Assembly (NCBI GenBank): GCA_945878385.1
Contig: CAMCTE010000035.1
Coordinates: 1-16,388, forward strand
Length of the DNA: 16,388 nucleotides
Source of the DNA: Azohydromonas lata NBRC 102462
GTDB lineage: Bacteria; Pseudomonadota; Gammaproteobacteria; Burkholderiales; Burkholderiaceae_C
Direction of reading: 5' to 3'
Below are positions 1 to 7,225 of this stretch, piece by piece. The position numbers were made by a program, and so were the translations under genes. Every line of letters begins with the position of its first letter. The stretch's first letter is position 1. The notes beneath the pieces were generated by a model. It saw nothing but the letters and a program-made list of their open reading frames with translations, was not told the origin of the DNA and did no database searches.

Positions 1-32
1 GTGAGGCGAGTGCGGGAAAGTGCCACTGTGCC

Positions 33-587
33 ATGATTCCGAGTATGGATATCTCTTCACCATGCGTGGTCACGCTCACCTGGACGCTTTCCGACGCCCA
101 AGGCAAACCCATCGACGAACTGGCTGAACCGCTGGAGTTCCTGGTGGGCGGTGAAGACCTGCTGCCCAAAGTGGAAGAGGCCCTGATCGGACAGACCGTG
201 GGCTTTGAAACACAGGTGCACCTGGAGCCCGAGAACGCATTCGGCGACTACGACTCCGCACTCGTTTGCTTCGAGGCACGCTCACTGTTTCCCGAGGATG
301 TGGGCCCGGGCATGCAGTTCGAGGGACTGCCGCCGGGTGCCGCCACGCCCGATATGCCGGGCGACGCCATCTACACCGTCACCGAGGTGTACCCGCAGCA
401 TGTGGTGCTGGACGGCAACCACCCGCTGGCGGGAATGGCGCTGCGCCTGGCGCTGAAGGTGCGCGATGTGCGCGAGGCCACCGAAGAAGAACTCAAGGCC
501 GGCAGCGTGGGCTCGCCGGTGTTTCGCGTGGGGGGCTCAGACGAGGGCGACCACGACCATGATCACGGGGATCACACCCTACATTGA
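33..587 (+). CDS. slyD: FKBP-type peptidyl-prolyl cis-trans isomerase, SlyD family
   Basis: Predicted cytoplasmic prolyl isomerase and metal-binding chaperone of the SlyD type, 184 aa. Family signatures are visible: the N-terminal FKBP strand with DAQGKPIDEL (21-30), PLEFLVGG (33-40), the EEALIGQTVG segment (48-57), PENAFGDYD (66-74), the inserted-flap (IF) chaperone domain (about 75-127), and GNHPLAGMAL (128-137) followed by VREATEEEL. The C-terminus is histidine/aspartate-rich (His174, 176, 178, 181, 184), as expected for the metal-binding tail of SlyD proteins. Known SlyDs use this tail to bind nickel; that role here is inferred. The ATG at 33 is chosen because GGAAAG lies 12 nt upstream; an ATG at 45 is a possible alternative. 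The left window edge hides any upstream partner. Its TGA directly abuts the stop codon of the convergent dut gene. Confidence 0.9.
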   Translation: MIPSMDISSPCVVTLTWTLSDAQGKPIDELAEPLEFLVGGEDLLPKVEEALIGQTVGFETQVHLEPENAFGDYDSALVCFEARSLFPEDVGPGMQFEGLPPGAATPDMPGDAIYTVTEVYPQHVVLDGNHPLAGMALRLALKVRDVREATEEELKAGSVGSPVFRVGGSDEGDHDHDHGDHTLH

Positions 588-1061
588 TCAGCCCTTGCCG
601 GTGGAGCCAAAGCCGCCCGCGCCGCGGTCACTGGCTTCAAAGGTTTCCACCACCTCAAAACGCGCCTGCACCACGGGCACGATCACCAATTGCGCCAAGC
701 GCTCCAGCGGCTCGATGGTGAAGGGCTGCGTGCCGCGGTTCCAGCAGCTGACCATCAGGGGGCCCTGGTAGTCGCTGTCGATCAAGCCCACCAGATTGCC
801 CAGCACGATGCCGTGCTTGTGACCCAGCCCCGAGCGGGGCAGGATCATGGCCGCCAAGTTCGCGTCGCCGATGTGGATGGCGATGCCGGTGGGGATCAAT
901 TCACATTGCCCCGGCTGCAGCACCATGGCCTGCGGCATGCAGGCTCGCAGGTCCAGGCCGGCACTGCCCGGTGTGGCGTAGGCCGGCAGCAAGGGTGCCT
1001 GACTCGGTGTGCCGCGCAGGCGCTCGTCCAGAATTTTCAGTGCAATGGTGGCGTGGGTCAT
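588..1061 (-). CDS. dut: deoxyuridine 5'-triphosphate nucleotidohydrolase (dUTPase)
   Basis: Trimeric dUTPase that hydrolyses dUTP to dUMP and pyrophosphate, keeping uracil out of DNA and feeding dTMP synthesis. All five family motifs are present in 157 aa: motif 1 GSAGLDLRA (32-40), motif 2 PRSGLG (75-80), motif 3 GLIDSDYQG (92-100, with the catalytic-region aspartates), motif 4 ERLAQLVIVPV (120-130), and the C-terminal lid RGAGGFGSTGKG (146-157). Length is close to the roughly 150 aa norm. It starts at an ATG 43 nt downstream of the coaBC stop and is the last gene of the alaS-coaBC-dut operon. Its stop codon abuts that of the convergent slyD gene, so the two mRNAs must overlap if either transcript extends past its stop. 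Confidence 0.96.
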   Translation of the reverse strand: MTHATIALKILDERLRGTPSQAPLLPAYATPGSAGLDLRACMPQAMVLQPGQCELIPTGIAIHIGDANLAAMILPRSGLGHKHGIVLGNLVGLIDSDYQGPLMVSCWNRGTQPFTIEPLERLAQLVIVPVVQARFEVVETFEASDRGAGGFGSTGKG

Positions 1062-1104
1062 GGGGTCGGTCGCCGCTTGGTTCTAGCCGCAGTGCGCGCT
1101 TGCA

Positions 1105-2307
1105 TCAGGCCGTTGGGAGCCGCCGCGCCACCTCGCCCACCAGCGTGCGGGCCAGGCTGAGCTTGTCGGCAGCGGGCAGTTCATGCGTGCCCTGCGCGTC
1201 CACGAGAAGCAATTGGTTCTCGTCGCGCCCAAAGGTAGAAGGGCCATGATTGGCCACGACCAGCTGCAGCTTCTTGCGGTGAAGCTTTTCGCGTGCGTGG
1301 CGTTCGATGTCGTGCGTTTCGGCGGCAAAGCCCACGCAGAACGGCGCGCTGGGCAATGCGGCCACAGCCGCCAATACATCGGGGTTCTCAGTGAGCTCGA
1401 AGGTGGGCGTGCCCTGCCCGGCCACCTTCTTGATCTTGGCATCGGCCTGCGCTACGGGGCGCCAATCGGCCACCGCTGCAGTGGCGATGAAGAGTTCATG
1501 CTGCGCCGCCAAGGGCAGCACCGCATCATGCATCTGTTGGGCTGACTCAACATCGATGCGCTGCACGCCAGCCGGCGTGGGCAGGTGCACCGGCCCGGCC
1601 ACCAGGATGACCTGTGCGCCGGCTTCAGCCGCAGCACGCGCGATGGCAAAGCCCATCTTGCCGCTGGAGCGGTTGGTGATGCCGCGCACCGGGTCGATGG
1701 CTTCGAAGGTGGGGCCGGCGGTGATGAGCACGCGGCGGCCCTGCAACACCTTGGGCTGGAAGTGGGCGATGAGTGCGTCGCGGATGTCTTCGGGTTCGAG
1801 CATGCGCCCGTCGCCAATTTCCCCGCAGGCTTGGGAGCCCGAGGCCGGGCCCAGCAGCACCGCGCCGTCGTCGCGCACCTGCTGCGCATTGCGCTGTGTG
1901 GCCGGGTGCGCCCACATCTCGCGGTTCATGGCGGGTGCCAGCAGCAGGCTGCAACGCTCGGCCGGGCGGGCCACGCACAAGAGCGACAGCAGTTCATCGC
2001 AACGGCCCTGGGCCAGGCGGGCGATGAAATCGGCGGTGGCCGGCGCCACGAGGATGGCGTCAGCCTCGCGGCTGAGGTTGATGTGGGCCATGGCATTGGG
2101 CTGCGTGGTGTCCCACTGCGTGGTGGCCACGGGACGCCCGGTGAGGGACTGCAACAGCAAGGGCGTGACGAACTGCTGGGCCGAAGCCGTCATCACCGCC
2201 TGCACGGTGGCGCCGGCCTTGATGAGTTCGCGCGCCAAATCGGCGGCCTTGTAGCAGGCCACCCCGCCGGTCAGGCCCAGGACGATGTGCTTGCCCTGCA
2301 GGTCCAA
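1105..2307 (-). CDS. coaBC: bifunctional phosphopantothenoylcysteine decarboxylase / phosphopantothenate-cysteine ligase
   Basis: Cytoplasmic bifunctional enzyme (Dfp) of coenzyme A biosynthesis. The CoaB half ligates cysteine to 4'-phosphopantothenate using CTP; the CoaC half decarboxylates the product to 4'-phosphopantetheine with FMN. In the 400 aa product the CoaC domain shows GLTGGVACYKAAD (11-23), the active-site His75 in AHINLSRE, the PAMNREMW motif with Asn127, and the flap cysteine Cys160 in QACGEIGDGRM. The CoaB domain begins around residue 188 (GRRVLITAGPTFEAIDPVRG) with ITNRSSGKMG (209-218) and a lysine-rich AKIKK segment. The start is TTG: it lies in the alaS frame only one codon beyond the alaS TAA, so no ATG can be placed upstream, and the protein then begins at the expected family N-terminus. 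Tight spacing implies co-transcription and probably translational coupling with alaS. Confidence 0.95.
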   Translation of the reverse strand: MDLQGKHIVLGLTGGVACYKAADLARELIKAGATVQAVMTASAQQFVTPLLLQSLTGRPVATTQWDTTQPNAMAHINLSREADAILVAPATADFIARLAQGRCDELLSLLCVARPAERCSLLLAPAMNREMWAHPATQRNAQQVRDDGAVLLGPASGSQACGEIGDGRMLEPEDIRDALIAHFQPKVLQGRRVLITAGPTFEAIDPVRGITNRSSGKMGFAIARAAAEAGAQVILVAGPVHLPTPAGVQRIDVESAQQMHDAVLPLAAQHELFIATAAVADWRPVAQADAKIKKVAGQGTPTFELTENPDVLAAVAALPSAPFCVGFAAETHDIERHAREKLHRKKLQLVVANHGPSTFGRDENQLLLVDAQGTHELPAADKLSLARTLVGEVARRLPTA

Positions 2308-2310
2308 GGC

Positions 2311-4980
2311 TTACACCCGCTCGGCCACCCAGGCCTGCACCGAGGCCAGGGCCTTGGGCAGGTGCGTGGCGTCCGTTCCGCCGGCCATGGCCATGTCAGG
2401 TTTGCCGCCGCCCTTGCCGCCCACCTGCTGGGCCACGAAATTCACCAGCTCGCCGGCCTTCACCTTGCCGGTGCTGTCGGCCGTCACGCCGGCAGCCAAC
2501 TGCACCTTGCCACCGTCCACCGCGGCCAGCACGATGGCGGCGGTCTTGAGCTTGTCCTTGAGCTTGTCCAGCGTCTCGCGCAGCGTCTTGGCGTCGGCCC
2601 CTTCCAGGGTGGCGGCCAGCACCTTGATGCCCTTGACCTCCACGGCCTGCGCCATCAGCTCATCACCTTGCGCCGAAGCCAATTTGCCCTTGAGTGCGGC
2701 GATCTCCTTTTCCAATGCGCGCACCTGATCCAGTACCGCGGCCGCGCGGGCCGGCACCTCGGTCACAGACACCTTCATCGTGCCCGCGGCATGGGCGAGC
2801 GTGGTTTCCAGCTGCTGCAGGTAGGCCAGCGCTTTCTCGCCACACACCGCCTCCACTCGGCGAATGCCGGCGGCCACACCGCCTTCGGAGACGATCTTGA
2901 ACAGGCCGATGTCGCCCGTGCGCTGCACATGCGTGCCGCCGCACAGTTCGCGGCTGCTGCCGATGTCCAGCACGCGCACCGTGTCGCCGTACTTCTCACC
3001 GAAGAGCATCATGGCGCCCAGCTTCTGCGCGTCGTCGATGGCCACTACGCGGGACTGTGCGGCTGCATTGGCCAACACTTCCGCGTTCACGATGGCTTCG
3101 ACCTGGGCCATCTGCTCGGCCGTCATGGCTTCGTTGTGCGCGAAGTCGAAGCGGGTGCGCTCGGCATTCACCAGCGAGCCCTTTTGCTGCACATGCGCGC
3201 CCAGCACCTCGCGCAGGGCCTTGTGCATCAGGTGGGTGGCGCTGTGGTGGCGCACCGTGTGGGCGCGCTGCACCGCGTCCACCTTGGCGGTGAAGGTGTC
3301 GCCCAATTTGATTTCACCTTCCATCACCCGGCCGTGGTGGCCGAAAACAGCTGCCTGGATCTTCAGCGTGTCTTCCACCACCACTCGGGTGGTGGCGTTG
3401 CGCATCTCGCCGCTGTCGCCCACCTGGCCGCCGCTTTCGGCATAAAAGGGCGTGTGGTCCAACACCACCACCACATCGTCGCCGGCGCGGGCCTGTTGCA
3501 CGGGCGTGCCGTCCACATACAGGGCGGTGACGCGGCTGGTGTCGCACACCAGATGCTCGTAGCCGTGGAAGGCGGTGTCGGCACCGCTGTATTCCAAGCC
3601 CTGCTGCATCTTGAACTTGCCAGCGGCACGCGCCTGTTCGCGCTGGCGCTGCATGGCGGCGTTGAAGCCGGCTTCGTCCACCTTCACGCCGCGCTCGCGG
3701 CACACATCGGCGGTGAGGTCCAGCGGGAAGCCATAGGTGTCGTGCAGCTTGAAGGCGGTTTCGCCATCCACCACCGCCACGGTGTGGGCCGAGCCGGGCG
3801 CGCCAACGCCGCCGCCCAGTGCGGCATCCAGAATCTCCATGCCATTGGCGATGGTCTGGAAGAAGCGCTCTTCTTCTTGCCGCAGCACCTCGGTGACGCG
3901 GGCAGCCGCACGGCGAAGTTCGGGGTAGGCCTCACCCATGGTCTGGTCCAGCGCGGCCACCAACTGGTGGAAGAAGGGCTTGCGCGCACCAAGCTTGTAG
4001 CCGTGGCGGATGGCGCGGCGCGCAATGCGGCGCAGCACATAGCCCCGGCCTTCGTTGCCGGGGATCACGCCGTCGACGATGGTGAAGGAGCAGGCGCGGA
4101 TGTGGTCGGCGATCACCTTCAGGGACGGCGATTCAGGGTCGCAGCCGCCTTGGCCCGCGGCCGAACCGCCAGCGGCATCGACGGCCACCTTGGCCGCCTT
4201 CAGCAGATGCACGAAGGTGTCGATCTCATAGTTGCCGTGCACATGCTGCAGCACGGCCGCAATGCGCTCCAGACCCATGCCGGTGTCCACGCTGGGCTTG
4301 GGCAGCGGGTGCATCACACCGTCTTCGGTGCGGTTGAATTGCATGAAGACGTTGTTCCAGATCTCGATGTAGCGGTCGCCGTCTTCATCGGGGCTGCCCG
4401 GAGGGCCGCCGGGAATGTGCGGGCCGTGGTCGTAGAAGATTTCGGTGCAGGGGCCGCAGGGGCCGGTATCGCCCATCATCCAGAAGTTGTCGGACTGGTA
4501 GCGGCCTCCCTTGTTGTCGCCGATGCGCACGATGCGCTCGACCGGTACGCCCACCTGCTTGTTCCAGATGTCAAAGGCCTCGTCGTCTTCTGCGTAGACC
4601 GTCACCCACAGCTTGTCCTTGGGCAGCTTGAACACTTCGGTCAGCAGTTCCCAGGCGTAGCTGATGGCGTCCTTCTTGAAGTAGTCGCCGAAGCTGAAAT
4701 TGCCCAGCATCTCGAAGAAGGTGTGGTGCCGCGCGGTGTAGCCCACGTTTTCCAGGTCGTTGTGCTTGCCGCCGGCGCGGATGCACTTCTGCGCGGTGGT
4801 CGCACGCGTGTAGGGGCGCTTGTCGAAGCCCAGGAACACATCCTTGAACTGGTTCATGCCCGCATTGGTGAACAGCAGCGTCGGGTCGTCGCCCGGCACG
4901 ACGGGGCTGGAGGCCACGATGGTGTGCCCCTTGGACTCGAAGAACTTCAGGAAGGCGTTGCGAATTTCTGCGGCGTTCAT
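2311..4980 (-). CDS. alaS: alanyl-tRNA synthetase
   Basis: Class II synthetase that charges tRNA(Ala) with alanine and edits mischarged Ser/Gly-tRNA(Ala); cytoplasmic and essential. The protein is 889 aa from the ATG at 4980, close to the family norm of about 875. The N-terminal aminoacylation domain opens with AEIRNAFLKFFESKGH and carries VVPGDDPTLLFTNAGMNQFK and the class II motif TFFEMLGNFSFGDYFK. The editing domain has its metal site HSATH (His579, His583) plus CGGTH (Cys680, His684). A C-terminal C-Ala region ends in GGKGGGKPDMAMAGG. An in-frame upstream extension to 5055 exists, but MNAAEIRN is the conserved family start. It is first in the operon with coaBC and dut. A TATAAT-containing palindrome lies 27-45 nt upstream. 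Confidence 0.97.
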   Translation of the reverse strand: MNAAEIRNAFLKFFESKGHTIVASSPVVPGDDPTLLFTNAGMNQFKDVFLGFDKRPYTRATTAQKCIRAGGKHNDLENVGYTARHHTFFEMLGNFSFGDYFKKDAISYAWELLTEVFKLPKDKLWVTVYAEDDEAFDIWNKQVGVPVERIVRIGDNKGGRYQSDNFWMMGDTGPCGPCTEIFYDHGPHIPGGPPGSPDEDGDRYIEIWNNVFMQFNRTEDGVMHPLPKPSVDTGMGLERIAAVLQHVHGNYEIDTFVHLLKAAKVAVDAAGGSAAGQGGCDPESPSLKVIADHIRACSFTIVDGVIPGNEGRGYVLRRIARRAIRHGYKLGARKPFFHQLVAALDQTMGEAYPELRRAAARVTEVLRQEEERFFQTIANGMEILDAALGGGVGAPGSAHTVAVVDGETAFKLHDTYGFPLDLTADVCRERGVKVDEAGFNAAMQRQREQARAAGKFKMQQGLEYSGADTAFHGYEHLVCDTSRVTALYVDGTPVQQARAGDDVVVVLDHTPFYAESGGQVGDSGEMRNATTRVVVEDTLKIQAAVFGHHGRVMEGEIKLGDTFTAKVDAVQRAHTVRHHSATHLMHKALREVLGAHVQQKGSLVNAERTRFDFAHNEAMTAEQMAQVEAIVNAEVLANAAAQSRVVAIDDAQKLGAMMLFGEKYGDTVRVLDIGSSRELCGGTHVQRTGDIGLFKIVSEGGVAAGIRRVEAVCGEKALAYLQQLETTLAHAAGTMKVSVTEVPARAAAVLDQVRALEKEIAALKGKLASAQGDELMAQAVEVKGIKVLAATLEGADAKTLRETLDKLKDKLKTAAIVLAAVDGGKVQLAAGVTADSTGKVKAGELVNFVAQQVGGKGGGKPDMAMAGGTDATHLPKALASVQAWVAERV

Positions 4981-5006
4981 GCGCGTCCGATTGGCGGTTT
5001 GGCAAA

Positions 5007-5025
5007 GCTTCCGATTATAGGAAGC
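5007..5025. promoter_or_regulatory. palindrome around the alaS -10 box, possible operator
   Basis: GCTTCC (5007-5012) and GGAAGC (5020-5025) form a perfect 6-bp inverted repeat separated by 7 nt, and that spacer holds the minus-strand TATAAT. A protein bound here would cover the promoter from -10 to about +1 of alaS. In E. coli, AlaRS is known to bind a palindrome flanking its own transcription start and to repress alaS. A similar role here is inference from position and symmetry. Confidence 0.35.
5014..5019 (-). promoter_or_regulatory. candidate -10 box of the alaS-coaBC-dut operon
   Basis: Read on the minus strand this is a perfect TATAAT. Transcription would begin around 5007, giving a leader of about 27 nt to the alaS ATG at 4980. 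No good TTGACA-like -35 lies at 16-18 nt spacing (the best reads are GAGCGG and AGCGGC), so the element is supported only by its -10 match and its position. Confidence 0.45.
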
Positions 5026-5096
5026 AGGGGCTGAAGGCCGCTCCACCCCTGGCATTGGGCATGGCCGCCCGGAATGGACGGGTGGACAATGCGGCG

Positions 5097-7106
5097 ATGG
5101 CCTTGCAGCAACTCACCGAAGAACAGGTTTCCACATGGTCGGCCCAGCAGAAGGACCGATGGTGGCTGGAGAACATTTACCGCGGCGCCATGCCGCAACT
5201 CACGCTGCGCTCGGCCCTGGCCGGGTTCGTGCTGGGCGGGGTGTTGGGCGCCACGGCGCTGTACATCGGTGCCAAGACCGGAATCAACATCGGTGTGGGG
5301 CTCACTTCGGTGATCTTGGCCTTTGCCATCTTTCGGGCGATGGCGGCCAGCGGACTGGCACGGGATATGACCATCCTGGAAAACAACTGCACCCAGTCCA
5401 TCGCCACCTCGGCGGGCTATGTGGTGGGCCCCCTGTTTTCGAGTCTGGCGGCCTACATGCTGGTCACCGGAGTGGTGGTGCCCTGGTGGCAACTCATGAT
5501 CTGGATGGTGGTGGTGTCCTTGATCGGGGTGATGCTGGCATTCCCGATGAAGCGGCGCTTCATCAACCAAGACCAATTGCCCTTTCCCGAGGGCCGAGCC
5601 TGCGGCGTGGTGCTGGATTCGTTGTACAGCGGTGCGGCCGGCGAAGGCGTCTACAAGGCTAGGCTGCTGGCCTTCAGCGCCGGCATCAGCGCGCTGTATC
5701 AGTTCGTGGTCAGCGACGGCTGGATGAAGTTGCTGCAGTTCAAACTGTTGGCCATGGACCGGTGGGCCGCACTGAAGGAGCCCTGGGTATTCCATGAACG
5801 CTTGGATACCTACTACTACAACTGGGCGGTGCAGGCCGAGGCCTGGATCCCCAAGATCCTGGGCACCGATGTGCGCGTGTTGGGCCTTCGCCTGACCCTG
5901 GACATGGCGATGGTGGGCGTGGGAGGCCTCATCGGCATCGTGGTGGCCACCAGTTGCCTGTTGGGCGCCTTCATCAATTTCGCCGTGCTGGCGCCGATGA
6001 TGATCCAACTGGGCGACATCGCCCCGCGCCTGAATGCGGCGGGGCAGCCGATTCCGCTGAACCGCAGCGAGATCGTCAACCAGTGGTCGATGTGGTGGGG
6101 GGTATCGATGATGGTGGCAGGTTCGCTGGTCGGCCTGCTGGCCAAGCCCGAACTTTTCACCGGTGCGTTCAAGTTGCTGAAGAAATCACCCGCGCCTGAG
6201 GCCGGTGGCGCTTCGGCCGCAGTGCCGGCCTCAGACCCCCTGCGAGACATCGAAGTGCCGCTGTGGATTTCCTGGGTGGGCGTGCCCGTGTTCAGCCTGC
6301 TGGGCGCCTGGGTCACGCATGTGTTCTTCGGGGTGCCCATGTGGATGGCCCTCATCAGCCTGCCGCTGATCTTCGTGCTCACCATCATCTGCACGAATTC
6401 GATGGCCCTCACCTCGTGGACGCCCACTGGGTCCTTGTCCAAAATCACCCAGTTCAGCATGGGCGCCATCGACCGTGCGAACCCCGCCAGCAACCTGATG
6501 CCCGCAGCGATGACCGCCGAGATCGCCTCGAATGCGGCCAATCTGCTGTCGGACATCAAGCCGGGCTACATGCTCGGCGGCAAGCCGCGCCATCAGGCCA
6601 TCGGCCATGTGATCGGCTTGTTGGCCGGCACCCTGTGCTGCGTGCCGCTCTTCTTCCTGTTGTTCTTGCCGCCGGACGCCAATGGCGTGCGCAGCCCGGC
6701 CACCATCGTGTCCGACGCCTTCGCCATGCCCGCGGCGCTGCAGTGGAAGGGCGTGACCGACATCATCGCCGGCGGGCTCAAGAGTCTGCCCACCTCGGCG
6801 CTGATTGCCATGGCGGTGGCCGCCGGCGCGGCGGTCGTGATCGAAGTCTTGCGCATCGTCACCAAGGGTCGCTTCCCGCTGTCTTCAGTGAGCATCGGCC
6901 TGGGCGTGGTGCTGCCGCCGGACGCCACGCTGTGCATGTGGCTGGGCGCGATGCTGTTCTGGCTGATGGCCCAGCGCCATCCGCTGCCGGGCAGCGCGGG
7001 CCATCGCCGTTGGGTGGAGGGCTGCGAGCCCATCTGCGCCGGGCTGATTTCCGGTGCGGCCCTCATGGGGATCGGCAATGCCATCGTCAACGTGCTGTTG
7101 GCCTGA
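5097..7106 (+). CDS. OPT family oligopeptide transporter
   Basis: Integral inner-membrane protein of the OPT (oligopeptide transporter) superfamily, predicted to import peptides or metal chelates with protons; the substrate cannot be told from sequence. The 669 aa protein has roughly fourteen hydrophobic segments. Bacterial OPT hallmarks include the N-terminal LTLRSALAGFVLGGVLGA with YIGAKTGINIGVGLTS, then LENNCTQSIATSAGYVVGP, LPFPEGRACGVVL, and the C-terminal-half segment SWTPTGSLSKITQFSMGAID followed by SNAANLLSDIKPGYMLGG and KPRHQAIGHVIG. An Ala/Pro-rich hydrophilic loop separates the two halves near the KKSPAPEAGG stretch. The start at ATG 5097 (MALQQLTEEQ) has a GGTGGA upstream; in-frame starts at 5061 (ATG) and 5055 (TTG) are possible but would add a non-conserved tail. 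It is divergent from alaS across about 116 bp, and 119 bp precede gabD. Confidence 0.9.
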   Translation: MALQQLTEEQVSTWSAQQKDRWWLENIYRGAMPQLTLRSALAGFVLGGVLGATALYIGAKTGINIGVGLTSVILAFAIFRAMAASGLARDMTILENNCTQSIATSAGYVVGPLFSSLAAYMLVTGVVVPWWQLMIWMVVVSLIGVMLAFPMKRRFINQDQLPFPEGRACGVVLDSLYSGAAGEGVYKARLLAFSAGISALYQFVVSDGWMKLLQFKLLAMDRWAALKEPWVFHERLDTYYYNWAVQAEAWIPKILGTDVRVLGLRLTLDMAMVGVGGLIGIVVATSCLLGAFINFAVLAPMMIQLGDIAPRLNAAGQPIPLNRSEIVNQWSMWWGVSMMVAGSLVGLLAKPELFTGAFKLLKKSPAPEAGGASAAVPASDPLRDIEVPLWISWVGVPVFSLLGAWVTHVFFGVPMWMALISLPLIFVLTIICTNSMALTSWTPTGSLSKITQFSMGAIDRANPASNLMPAAMTAEIASNAANLLSDIKPGYMLGGKPRHQAIGHVIGLLAGTLCCVPLFFLLFLPPDANGVRSPATIVSDAFAMPAALQWKGVTDIIAGGLKSLPTSALIAMAVAAGAAVVIEVLRIVTKGRFPLSSVSIGLGVVLPPDATLCMWLGAMLFWLMAQRHPLPGSAGHRRWVEGCEPICAGLISGAALMGIGNAIVNVLLA

Positions 7107-7146
7107 ACGCGTACGGGCCACGGGTGCAGGCTTGACCCCGCCGATG

Positions 7147-7163
7147 CAATCCCGGCAGGATTG
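7147..7163. repeat. short inverted repeat between the OPT gene and gabD
   Basis: CAATCC (7147-7152) and GGATTG (7158-7163) form a perfect 6-bp stem with the 5-nt loop CGGCA, 40 nt after the OPT stop and 63 nt before gabD. No T-run follows, so it is a weak terminator at best. It could equally be a regulator half-site pair for gabD. I see no convincing -35/-10 pair in this 119-bp gap. Confidence 0.25.
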
Positions 7164-7225
7164 ATTCAAACTATCAGAGCTGGTACGGAAGCTGGCCATT
7201 GCGACGAAGCTGACGAGGAGCCCCC

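Noticed and set aside
4991..5021. Plus-strand promoter for the OPT gene (TTGGCG at 4991, TATAGG at 5016).
   Set aside because: The spacer is 19 nt and both boxes are weak; the TATAGG overlaps the stronger minus-strand TATAAT palindrome.
1585..5034. A 1149-codon open frame on the plus strand opposite coaBC and alaS.
   Set aside because: It is antisense to two unmistakable conserved genes. Its translation is Gly/His/Ala-rich with no recognisable domain, and it reflects the stop-poor complementary frame of GC-rich coding DNA.
7132..7190. Possible sigma-70 promoter before gabD (TTGACC at 7132 or TTGATT at 7161).
   Set aside because: Neither has an acceptable -10 at 16-18 nt; the best partner for TTGATT is TACGGA, a poor match.
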